From JBIOHJ01 sp044448905 (GTDB lineage: Bacteria > Bacteroidota > Bacteroidia > AKYH767-A > OLB10): a stretch of DNA of 14,206 nt. The position numbers and the translations under genes are program-made. Each line of letters begins with the position of its first letter. Within the stretch, counting starts at the first letter, position 1. Shown here piece by piece: positions 1 through 6,880 of this stretch. Location: NCBI GenBank assembly GCA_044448905.1, contig JBIOHJ010000087.1, positions 1 to 14,206 of the forward strand, given 5' to 3'. The notes under the pieces are model-generated. The model was given only the letters and a program-made list of their open reading frames with translations. It did not search any database and was not told the DNA's origin.

Positions 1-1458
1 ATGATGTTACGAAAATCGGTGCTTGATAAAATCGGGTTACTCGATGAGGATTATTTTATGTATGGCGAAGACATTGATCTGTCTTACCGAATTATAAAAG
101 CGGGATATAAAAATTATTATTTCCCTGGAACACGAATTATTCATTACAAAGGCGAAAGCACTAAAAAAAGTAGCACCAATTATGTGATGGTGTTTTATAA
201 AGCGATGATGATTTTTGCTGAAAAACATTTTTCACAAAGCAATGCTAAGATTTTTTCTTTTTTCATCAGCATGGCAATTTATATTCGTGCCGGTGCAGCC
301 ATCCTTGCCCGTTTTTTTCAAAAAATATTTCTTCCATTGTGTGATGGCTTACTTTTTTATTTTGGAATGGTTTTTTTAAAATCGTATTGGGAAACTTCGG
401 TTAAGGATTTGCAATATCCTGCATTTTTTTTGAATGTTGTAGTGCCGGTGTATGTTCTCACCTGGATTGGTTCGGTTTATTTAAGCGGTGGATATGACAA
501 ACCGATACGCATTCCGAAAATTATTCGCGGCATATTGGGCGGCACAGTTTTCATACTTGTTGTATATGCATTGCTTCCTGAAACATATCGTTTTTCGCGT
601 GCTTTAATATTATTGGGAGCTGCATGGGCTTCGCTTGTAGCAGCGGCATTAAGGTTTTTATTAAGCTTATCAGGTATGAAAAGATTTTCAATAAAAAAGG
701 ATGATAAAAAAAGAATCGTTATTGCGGGAGACACTGAAGAGGGAAAAAGAGTTTTATCGGTGCTTAATTTATCGGGAACCAATTTTAATTTTATAGGATT
801 TGTAAATACACATCGCAACAATGATGTACAAAACCCTGCGGAAAATCCGGGGTATAATCTCGGCAAACTTGATCAATTGAAAGAAATAATTGATGTATAT
901 AGTGTGAATGAAGTTATTTTCTGTGCGAAGGATATTACAGCTCAACAGATTATCGGGCAGATGCAAACGGGTATGCACAATGATGTTGAATATAAAATTG
1001 CGCCTCCTGAAAGCTTATATATCATCGGCAGTAATTCTATTAATGAGCAAGGAAATCTTTATTTTGTTGACATTAACGCAATCAACTCTCCCGTTAACAG
1101 GAGAAATAAAAGATTGTTCGATTTATTCGTTTGTTTGTTTATCCCATTGTTTTTCCCGGTACTAATATTTTATATTAAAAGTGTTAGCCGGGTGCCGGTT
1201 AACTGGCTTAAAGTTTTGACAGGGAAATTTTCGTGGATAGGACTATCCCAAAACCTTTCCGGCTCAAATAATACAATTGCATCCGCGAATAATGTTTTTA
1301 AAAAAGGTGTGCTCACTCCTCTTGACGGATTGAATAAGACCAATGTGGATGAAAACACACTCAGCAGATTAAATGTTTTGTATGCAAAAGAATATTCGGT
1401 GTATGCCGATTTTCGTATTCTGATGCATGGTATTGACCGGCTTGGCAGAAAGGTCTGA
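1..1458 (+). CDS. Glycosyltransferase family 2 fused to a WbaP-like membrane/Rossmann module and degenerate sugar-phosphate transferase tail (5' partial)
   Basis: The gene is cut at its 5' end: the first visible residues are the middle of a GT2 domain, so the ATG at base 1 is probably internal. Residues 1-60 carry the GT2 C-terminal signature, an FDE-like DEDYFMYGEDIDLSYRI (15-31) whose GED is the usual catalytic-base region. About five hydrophobic segments follow (roughly 84-106, 111-130, 139-162, 177-193, 199-222). Next comes a Rossmann-like domain starting RIVIAGDTEEGKRVL (about 238-252), as in the CoA_binding_3 part of polyprenyl-phosphate hexose-1-phosphate transferases. The tail restarts with NKRLFDLF and a membrane stretch (369-392), then LTGKFSWIGLS and a C-terminal YSVYADFRILMHGI resembling the ends of bacterial sugar transferases. 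The stretch that normally holds the LDELPQ catalytic dyad is missing. The likely role is transfer of a sugar during surface polysaccharide or O-antigen assembly at the inner membrane; the donor and acceptor cannot be read. The GT2 call is firm and the tail assignment is inference. Confidence 0.8.
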   Translation: MMLRKSVLDKIGLLDEDYFMYGEDIDLSYRIIKAGYKNYYFPGTRIIHYKGESTKKSSTNYVMVFYKAMMIFAEKHFSQSNAKIFSFFISMAIYIRAGAAILARFFQKIFLPLCDGLLFYFGMVFLKSYWETSVKDLQYPAFFLNVVVPVYVLTWIGSVYLSGGYDKPIRIPKIIRGILGGTVFILVVYALLPETYRFSRALILLGAAWASLVAAALRFLLSLSGMKRFSIKKDDKKRIVIAGDTEEGKRVLSVLNLSGTNFNFIGFVNTHRNNDVQNPAENPGYNLGKLDQLKEIIDVYSVNEVIFCAKDITAQQIIGQMQTGMHNDVEYKIAPPESLYIIGSNSINEQGNLYFVDINAINSPVNRRNKRLFDLFVCLFIPLFFPVLIFYIKSVSRVPVNWLKVLTGKFSWIGLSQNLSGSNNTIASANNVFKKGVLTPLDGLNKTNVDENTLSRLNVLYAKEYSVYADFRILMHGIDRLGRKV

Positions 1459-1470
1459 GCCTTTCCAACG

Positions 1471-1504
1471 GCTTGCACACACACTTTCTTTACCCGGTGT
1501 GAGC
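1471..1504 (+). terminator. Possible hairpin downstream of the glycosyltransferase gene
   Basis: Thirteen bases after the glycosyltransferase stop, GCT-TG-CACAC (1471-1480) can pair with GTGTGAGC (1497-1504), leaving a two-base bulge and a 16-base loop. The following bases are AAAAAATATTTTCTTTT, so the T-run is displaced from the stem and this is not a textbook intrinsic terminator. The rest of the 1459-1579 gap shows no gene and no clear TAnnTTTG box for tonB. Confidence 0.22.
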
Positions 1505-1579
1505 AAAAAATATTTTCTTTTCAACACAATATTATGTAATCATTCATCGTTATGCATCTGAACTATAAAACATATTCGT

Positions 1580-2377
1580 ATGAAAAGAGAATTCATTTTT
1601 ACGAACAAATGGTTAGACCTGATGTTCGAAAACCGCAACCGCGCTTATGGCGCATACATTTTACGCAAACGGCAGCCTGACTATATAATTGCCGGTTACT
1701 TCACTTCGGTTACTGTAATACTTGCTTTAATTTTTATCGTTTACAAGTTCAGCAATGTAAAAATTAGTGCAATAAAAGAAGTTATAGTTACCCCGGTTTT
1801 AATTGAAAAATTATTTACTACAGAGGTTTTACCAAAACCACCAGCAAAATCAGAATCCACTGACAGAAATTCACCCAAACCTGATAAACCAAACCAAAAC
1901 ACTGTGCCAGTTGTAATTGACGATAATACAGAAAAAAAAGATGTAGATAAGAAAAACTTTATAAGCGATTCGTTAACTGTAACAACAAGACTTTCTGACA
2001 GCAATTATGTTGAAACGAATTCACTGAAAGGAGAAACAAAATCAATTCCTGTTGACCCCACAGCCGTCTCTGTTGAAAAAATGCCTGAATTTCCAGGTGG
2101 TGATGAAGCCTTATTTAAATTTCTTCAGAAGAATACGCATTACCCGCCACTGTATCGCGATGAGAAAATTTCAGGCACCATTTTGCTTTCATTTGTTGTG
2201 GATGCAAATGGAAAGGTTACTGATATTAAAACTGTGCGTAACAATGATGGATATCCCGATTTTTCTCAGGCTGCAATCAAAGCAATTTCCAAAATGCCAG
2301 ATTGGGTTCCGGGAAGGCAAAATGGAATCAATGTTCCGGTAATTTACAGGCTTCCGATAAAATTTTCTATCAGATAA
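1580..2377 (+). CDS. TonB energy transducer (265 aa)
   Basis: TonB passes the energy of the inner-membrane proton gradient (through ExbB/ExbD) to TonB-dependent outer-membrane transporters. The order here is typical of Bacteroidota TonB. A short cytoplasmic N-terminus holds the phylum-characteristic MFENRNRAYGAYILRKR (about 14-30). One transmembrane anchor spans about 34-56. A Pro/Lys/Ser-rich periplasmic linker follows (about 85-160, with PKPPAKSES and SPKPDKPNQ). The TonB C-terminal domain fills about 166-265, with the recurring EKMPEFPGG entry motif and a central GTILLSFVVDANGKV strand region. The ATG at 1580 gives a complete N-terminus and fits family length. No exbB, exbD or TonB-dependent receptor gene is adjacent, so this looks like one of several tonB copies and its partner cannot be named. 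No Shine-Dalgarno sequence is visible. Confidence 0.92.
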   Translation: MKREFIFTNKWLDLMFENRNRAYGAYILRKRQPDYIIAGYFTSVTVILALIFIVYKFSNVKISAIKEVIVTPVLIEKLFTTEVLPKPPAKSESTDRNSPKPDKPNQNTVPVVIDDNTEKKDVDKKNFISDSLTVTTRLSDSNYVETNSLKGETKSIPVDPTAVSVEKMPEFPGGDEALFKFLQKNTHYPPLYRDEKISGTILLSFVVDANGKVTDIKTVRNNDGYPDFSQAAIKAISKMPDWVPGRQNGINVPVIYRLPIKFSIR

Positions 2378-2415
2378 AATCCGAGCTTTTTTCTATTATT
2401 GAAAATTTCCAGAGT

Positions 2416-2556
2416 CTATTTTTTATTTTTTATATCATCACATTTGGCACATCCTGCATGCGTGCCATTATGCTGCACAGTATTGTAAATTCGTTTACCA
2501 ATAAAAACAGCTGCAGCTACAACTAAAATAATCACTATTAAATTCTCAATGCTCAT
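2416..2556 (-). CDS. 46-aa single-span membrane protein with CxxC, resembling FeoB-associated Cys-rich proteins
   Basis: A 46-codon frame runs from ATG at 2556-2554 to TAG at 2418-2416. It begins MSIENLIVIILVVAAAVFIG, a clear transmembrane segment (about 5-20), continues with basic KRIYNTVQHN, and ends in a soluble tail GTHAGCAKCDDIKNKK with a CxxC (Cys36 and Cys39) and two nearby His residues. This layout matches the small proteins annotated as FeoB-associated Cys-rich membrane proteins, thought to act near ferrous-iron uptake or metal handling. No feoA or feoB gene is in the window, so the link to iron is by resemblance only. Support for it being real: hydrophobic segment plus CxxC in one uninterrupted frame, a fit between the convergent tonB stop (2377) and the divergent E1 start (2612), and a TAACTTTG box 9 bases upstream of its ATG. 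Confidence 0.68.
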   Translation of the reverse strand: MSIENLIVIILVVAAAVFIGKRIYNTVQHNGTHAGCAKCDDIKNKK

Positions 2557-2565
2557 TTCTTAAAA

Positions 2566-2573
2566 CAAAGTTA
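2566..2573 (-). promoter_or_regulatory. Candidate -7 box TAACTTTG for the small membrane protein
   Basis: Read on the minus strand, TAACTTTG is an exact match to the Bacteroidota -7 consensus TAnnTTTG and ends 9 bases before the ATG at 2556, implying a very short leader. No good TTTG-like -33 element is seen at the usual spacing. Confidence 0.4.
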
Positions 2574-2586
2574 GTTCTATTTTCAA

Positions 2587-2594
2587 TATTTTTG
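2587..2594 (+). promoter_or_regulatory. Candidate -7 box TATTTTTG for the fused E1 gene
   Basis: TATTTTTG fits TAnnTTTG and lies 17 bases before the ATG at 2612. The -33 region is weak. The box is separated by only 13 bases from the oppositely directed box at 2566-2573, so the two genes would be fired from one 55-bp divergent intergenic region. Confidence 0.38.
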
Positions 2595-2611
2595 GAACGA
2601 TTAACTAATCA

Positions 2612-4591
2612 ATGAACTTCGACCGTGCTAATCTTTCAGATGATTTTCTGAAAGAGCTTTATAACCAACTCATCAAACCCCGATTGATTGAAGAAAAGAT
2701 GCTGGTGCTTTTGCGGCAGGGAAAAATTGCAAAATGGTTTTCGGGAATCGGGCAGGAGGCAATTTCAGTTGGAACTGCAATGGCGATGGAAACGGATGAA
2801 TACATTTTACCCATGCATCGCAATCTCGGCATTTTTACTTCCCGGGGTATTCCATCGAACAGGTTATTTTCACAGTTCCAGGGTAAGCCCGGTGGATTTA
2901 CAAAAGGCAGAGACCGTTCTTTTCATTTCGGAACACAGGAATATCATATTATAGGAATGATTTCGCATCTCGGTCCGCAAATGGGAGTTGCAGATGGAAT
3001 TGCTCTCGCGCATAAACTTCGAAAGGAAAAAAAAATCACAGCAGTTTTTACAGGTGATGGCGGTGCAAGTGAAGGAGATTTTCATGAATCAATAAACGTT
3101 GCTGCCGTTTGGGATTTGCCGGTAATTTTTATTGTGGAGAATAATGGGTATGGGCTGTCCACACCATCCAATGAGCAATTTCGGTGCAAGCAGTTTATTG
3201 ATAAAGCTATAGGCTATGGAATAGAAGGAGTACAGGTAGATGGAAACAATATTCTTGAAGTTTATAAAGCAGTTGATTCGATTTCAAAATCAATTCGCGA
3301 AAACCCGCGACCTGTTTTACTGGAATGTTTAACCTTCCGCATGCGCGGGCACGAAGAAGCATCCGGAACAAAATATATCCCGCAGGAATTGTTTGAAGAG
3401 TGGGGTAAGAAAGATCCCATAAAAAATTATGAAGAATATCTTTTGAAAGAGAATATTATTGATAAAAGTTTTATTGATAAAAGTAAAGGTGAAATAAAAT
3501 CTGAAATTGAACGAGGTCTTGAAATCACTTTTGCCGAAAAAGATGTCGTACCTGACACTTCAACGGAATTAACTGATGTGTACAAACCATTTCAATATAT
3601 TGAAGCTAAACCATTATCTGAGAAAAAATCGGAAAAAAGATTTTTAGATGCATTGTCTGACGGAATGCGACAGGCAATGCGCAGGAATCAGAATTTAATA
3701 ATCATGGGACAGGATATAGCTGAGTATGGCGGAGTGTTTAAAGCCACGCAGGGTTTTGTTGAAGAGTTCGGCAGAGAAAGAATACGCAATACACCATTGT
3801 GCGAATCAGCAATCATCGGAGCGGGATTGGGTTTATCAATCAACGGTTACAAATCAATTATCGAAATGCAGTTTGCCGATTTTGTAACCTGCGGTTTCAA
3901 CCAGGTTATTAACAACCTTGCAAAAACACATTATCGCTGGGGGCAAAATGCTGATGTTGTTGTTCGGATGCCGACAGGTGCAGGAGTAGGCGCAGGGCCG
4001 TTTCATTCTCAATCAAACGAAGCATGGTTTTTTCATACACCAGGATTAAAAGTTGTGTATCCTGCTTTTCCTTCCGATGCAAAAGGGTTGCTCGCATCAT
4101 CAATTGCAGATCCTAATCCTGTAATGTATTTTGAACACAAAGCGCTCTATCGTAGCATATCTGAAGAAGTGTATGATGATTATTTCACAACAGAAATCGG
4201 AAAAGCACGGTTGGTTAAAGAAGGAGATGATGTTTCAATCATTACATATGGATTGGGTGTACATTGGGCGTTGGAATCTTTGCAAAACAATCCTCATATT
4301 TCAGCCGACCTTGTTGATTTGAGAACTTTACTTCCGTGGGATAGGGAAACTGTTTTTAATTCGGTAAAAAAAACCGGAAAAGTAATTGTGCTGCACGAAG
4401 ACACCATAACCGGTGGAATAGGAGCGGAGATTGCTTCACAAATTGGTGAACATTGTTTTGGTTTTCTTGATGCGCCCGTTGTACGTTGCGGAAGCCTGGA
4501 TACTCCCGTTCCCATGTCATCAGAGCTGGAATGGAATTTTTTACCAAAGAAAAGATTTGGAGAAATGCTTATTCAGTTGTCAGCGTACTAA
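2612..4591 (+). CDS. 2-oxoacid (branched-chain type) dehydrogenase E1, fused alpha and beta subunits
   Basis: This is the thiamine-diphosphate-dependent E1 of a 2-oxoacid dehydrogenase complex. It decarboxylates a 2-oxoacid, probably branched-chain 2-oxoisovalerate or a relative, and acylates the lipoyl group of E2. In Bacteroidota the alpha and beta chains are commonly one polypeptide, and 659 residues suits that. The alpha half (about 1-320) has the ThDP motif GDG (148-150), 26 residues, then NN (177-178), plus the RMRGHEEASG loop. The beta half begins near 340 with FLDALSDGMRQAM, then GQDIAEYGG, and LCESAIIGAGLG with Glu398 as the expected ThDP-activating glutamate, and ends in the transketolase C-terminal domain (GKVIVLHEDTITGGIGAEIA). 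The linker at about 282-291 holds a 15-bp in-frame tandem duplication (IDKSF-IDKSK). No E2 or E3 gene is nearby, so substrate preference is inferred. The stop overlaps the convergent lipase gene by 12 bp. Confidence 0.93.
   Translation: MNFDRANLSDDFLKELYNQLIKPRLIEEKMLVLLRQGKIAKWFSGIGQEAISVGTAMAMETDEYILPMHRNLGIFTSRGIPSNRLFSQFQGKPGGFTKGRDRSFHFGTQEYHIIGMISHLGPQMGVADGIALAHKLRKEKKITAVFTGDGGASEGDFHESINVAAVWDLPVIFIVENNGYGLSTPSNEQFRCKQFIDKAIGYGIEGVQVDGNNILEVYKAVDSISKSIRENPRPVLLECLTFRMRGHEEASGTKYIPQELFEEWGKKDPIKNYEEYLLKENIIDKSFIDKSKGEIKSEIERGLEITFAEKDVVPDTSTELTDVYKPFQYIEAKPLSEKKSEKRFLDALSDGMRQAMRRNQNLIIMGQDIAEYGGVFKATQGFVEEFGRERIRNTPLCESAIIGAGLGLSINGYKSIIEMQFADFVTCGFNQVINNLAKTHYRWGQNADVVVRMPTGAGVGAGPFHSQSNEAWFFHTPGLKVVYPAFPSDAKGLLASSIADPNPVMYFEHKALYRSISEEVYDDYFTTEIGKARLVKEGDDVSIITYGLGVHWALESLQNNPHISADLVDLRTLLPWDRETVFNSVKKTGKVIVLHEDTITGGIGAEIASQIGEHCFGFLDAPVVRCGSLDTPVPMSSELEWNFLPKKRFGEMLIQLSAY
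3456..3484 (+). repeat. 15-bp in-frame tandem duplication in the E1 linker
   Basis: TTATTGATAAAAGTT (3456-3470) is followed at once by TTATTGATAAAAGT (3471-3484). The unit is a multiple of three, so it duplicates IDKSF/IDKSK without changing the frame, in a charged linker between the alpha and beta halves where length is probably tolerated. Confidence 0.85.
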
Positions 4592-6826
4592 AAGCTGCTT
4601 AATTTTCTCAAGCGACTTTTTATTTTCAGAATTGGTAACCGCATTTTTAATAAAATTCTTTTCCTTTTCGGTAAGATGCCAGCTTAACGAAATTTTTTCT
4701 TCTGTTTCGGGCATTTCAATTTGTACAAAATCAAACGGGCATTGTATCCAGGATTGCGCAGTTTTCATATCGTTATCATTTTTGTAGTCCTGCATAAGAA
4801 TGAAATTTCCTGAAACATTTCTCAACGGTGCGGTTAATTTTGTAAGAATAGTATTTTTGCTTGTATTTTCAATTTTTGTTTTTTTGAAATAATCTCTTAC
4901 CTGGAGAACCACAACTCCCGAAGTATTTTCTGCTATCCATTCTTTAAATGCGTAAAGAAAGCGAAGTGAGTTTATGATACCGTAATTATCCCTGATACCC
5001 GCATCCATTACTTCAATTGGCGGAATACTCGGAAGTGAAGCAGCGGGCATGATATACGGAAAAGTCGCATTCATACGCAACGCGCTTGTGAATTTTAAAT
5101 TAGCCGCATCCTGACTGGAAAAAAAATTTAAAAAATCAATACCGTCAGGAATGGAATAGGGCTGATTATCGGAAGGAGAATTATTCTGGAGAAGAAAAGA
5201 ACAAGGCGAAGATGAAATGATTACCGAACGGCCATCGTTAACGATGGTTGGTGAAATAACCATTATGGGTATTTTTGATTCCAGTTCAGGCTGCAGGTAA
5301 TCTTTAATGCGCTTGTCCATAACATATCCCGTATTTTCGTTCAATTGGTTTTCAAATGCAAATGCGCGGTCTTTCACATATTGGTATTTTCCATCCTTAA
5401 AACTTTGCATGTTAAGAAACAAATCGCTTACTATGAAACTAAACGTTGTTGCGTTCAAAAGATCTTTGCCGATGTTTGTAAGGTATTCATTGTGGATATT
5501 CTGATTGCTCTGCAATAATTTTTCTTTTTCTTCAAGATAAAGTGCCCTGTAATATGCCGCACCTATCAAACCGCCTGAGGAACCGCTGATAAATTCAGTA
5601 TGATGCATCAAATTGCCTTTCAAAATACTGTCTAACACCTGCATGGTTCTAAAGGTAAAAACAGCCGATCGTAATCCACCGCCACTTACATTGAGCAATA
5701 CCATTTTTGGTTTTTCAACACCTTTGTTTTTCCATTGCAATTTCCAGTTTTCAAGCGCAATTAATGTATGAGCTTTATCTTTTTCAACACTTTCCATCTG
5801 CTTTTCCATCGAGGCAATGTCATAAACAGGTTTCTCATGAGTATAGTCAATTCCGTAAGCACGATTTCTTTGATTGAACATTTCAAATTGTGAAATAAAA
5901 TTGAGAAAAAGGAAAAGTGCAACAAATGCAGTATTTGCCCAGGCTTTCAGCCAAAACCTGAAAACACCTGAAAGCATAAGAAACATGGTAAATAAAAGCA
6001 ATACGCTTGCACCGGCAGGAATTTTAAAAAACGGATAATCTCTGAACAAACCAAGAACAATGAAAGTGATGAAAACAATTATTTCGATTACCGCAGCATT
6101 GACGTGATTCTGTTTTAAAACTGATTCGAGCATGTGGCGCTTGTAGTGTGAAGTATCGCGCACCAATTTTGTTTTCAGCGGAAGCGATAAATAAGTTTCC
6201 ACGCGCCAGTTACGGTTGCCGTACCGTGGCTTTCTCTTTTTGCCGTTTGATTTTTTTGAGGCTGCAGCAACTTCACCAATTTCACTCTCACCATGCTCCA
6301 CCCCGAATAGTTTGTAGATGTCCTTATTGGTAATTAAAAAATAGCGCCATGTTGAATAAATGATTGCTGTCATCCCAATAAGGAAACAGGCAATGTTTAT
6401 TAAGATTTCTTGCGGTGATTTTAACTGGCTTTCATATTGAAAGAAGAAAAGTTTAATGATGTACACAATTAAAAACAAAACCGGGATGACAAAATTATTA
6501 ACGGTGTATTTCTGAAACGTTTTATTAAGTGATGCAAGAAACGGAAAGCGAAAACTGTTTAAAATAAAACTCGAAATATTAAAAGCCATTATGAATGCAC
6601 CCATAGCTAATCCCATAATCATAAAAGCACGACCATCCACCTTGCCCATATATTCAGGATCAAGGAAGAGATAAGGGATTCCAAATTTGCTAGCGAAAGT
6701 TTGAGTGATAAAGCCAAAAAGCAAAAGCCAGTACAACAGAAGTATCTGGTTTTTTTTGATATGCATAACCAGTAACTGAACAGAAAAAGAATAATACCAG
6801 CGATTGAAAACCTGTTTATTGAACAT
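4580..6826 (-). CDS. Patatin-like phospholipase with seven-helix N-terminal membrane domain
   Basis: The C-terminal half is a patatin-type serine hydrolase with a Ser-Asp dyad. It shows the glycine-rich oxyanion loop NVSGGGLRSA (about 379-388), the nucleophile motif GSSGG with Ser417 in the GxSxG position, and DAGIRDN with Asp608, all numbered from the ATG at 6826. The first half is membrane-embedded. Four hydrophobic segments (about 26-45, 68-89, 112-130, 141-164) are followed by a basic cytoplasmic-type loop (KKSNGKKRKPRYGNR, about 191-205) and three more (about 245-261, 271-292, 298-313). An open frame extends five codons upstream to a TTG at 6841; I prefer the ATG at 6826, and an ATG at 6766 just before the first helix is also possible. 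It probably cleaves membrane lipids at the inner membrane, but the substrate is unknown. It lies about 54 bp behind the cyclodeaminase gene on the same strand, so may be cotranscribed. Its 3' end overlaps the E1 gene. Confidence 0.85.
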   Translation of the reverse strand: MFNKQVFNRWYYSFSVQLLVMHIKKNQILLLYWLLLFGFITQTFASKFGIPYLFLDPEYMGKVDGRAFMIMGLAMGAFIMAFNISSFILNSFRFPFLASLNKTFQKYTVNNFVIPVLFLIVYIIKLFFFQYESQLKSPQEILINIACFLIGMTAIIYSTWRYFLITNKDIYKLFGVEHGESEIGEVAAASKKSNGKKRKPRYGNRNWRVETYLSLPLKTKLVRDTSHYKRHMLESVLKQNHVNAAVIEIIVFITFIVLGLFRDYPFFKIPAGASVLLLFTMFLMLSGVFRFWLKAWANTAFVALFLFLNFISQFEMFNQRNRAYGIDYTHEKPVYDIASMEKQMESVEKDKAHTLIALENWKLQWKNKGVEKPKMVLLNVSGGGLRSAVFTFRTMQVLDSILKGNLMHHTEFISGSSGGLIGAAYYRALYLEEKEKLLQSNQNIHNEYLTNIGKDLLNATTFSFIVSDLFLNMQSFKDGKYQYVKDRAFAFENQLNENTGYVMDKRIKDYLQPELESKIPIMVISPTIVNDGRSVIISSSPCSFLLQNNSPSDNQPYSIPDGIDFLNFFSSQDAANLKFTSALRMNATFPYIMPAASLPSIPPIEVMDAGIRDNYGIINSLRFLYAFKEWIAENTSGVVVLQVRDYFKKTKIENTSKNTILTKLTAPLRNVSGNFILMQDYKNDNDMKTAQSWIQCPFDFVQIEMPETEEKISLSWHLTEKEKNFIKNAVTNSENKKSLEKIKQLLVR
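4594..4627 (+). terminator. Candidate intrinsic terminator of the E1 gene, inside the 3' end of the lipase gene
   Basis: Two bases after the E1 stop codon, GCTGCTT (4594-4600) can pair with AAGCGAC (4610-4616) around a nine-base loop, with one mismatch and one G-T pair. TTTTTATTTTC follows directly. The stem is weak, but the position and T-run are right for a terminator of the plus-strand gene. The same bases code for the last residues of the minus-strand lipase. Confidence 0.35.
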
Positions 6827-6880
6827 GAAATTGCAATTCAATTATGAATACGAAAATCAGAGGAAAAAGATACGGATAAG

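Noticed and set aside
477..866. A 129-codon minus-strand open frame inside the glycosyltransferase gene
   Set aside because: It lies wholly antisense to a frame with clear domain content and its translation shows no recognisable fold or motif.
2302..2526. A 74-codon plus-strand open frame after tonB
   Set aside because: It starts inside tonB in another frame and its second half is antisense to the better supported CxxC membrane protein.
4431..4787. A 118-codon plus-strand open frame across the E1/lipase junction
   Set aside because: It overlaps two well-supported genes in other frames and has no recognisable content.
5854..5883. NRAYG motif shared by TonB (about residue 18) and the lipase (about residue 322)
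   Set aside because: Only about six residues match, the contexts differ completely, and there is no nucleotide-level repeat; most likely coincidence.
4580..6826. Patatin as the effector of an antiphage system (CBASS-like)
   Set aside because: No cyclase, sensor or other defence gene is adjacent; the neighbours are metabolic, and the seven-TM domain is not a known effector layout to me.
6827..6841. TTG start for the lipase at 6841
   Set aside because: It adds only five residues without family support, and an ATG in frame follows directly at 6826.
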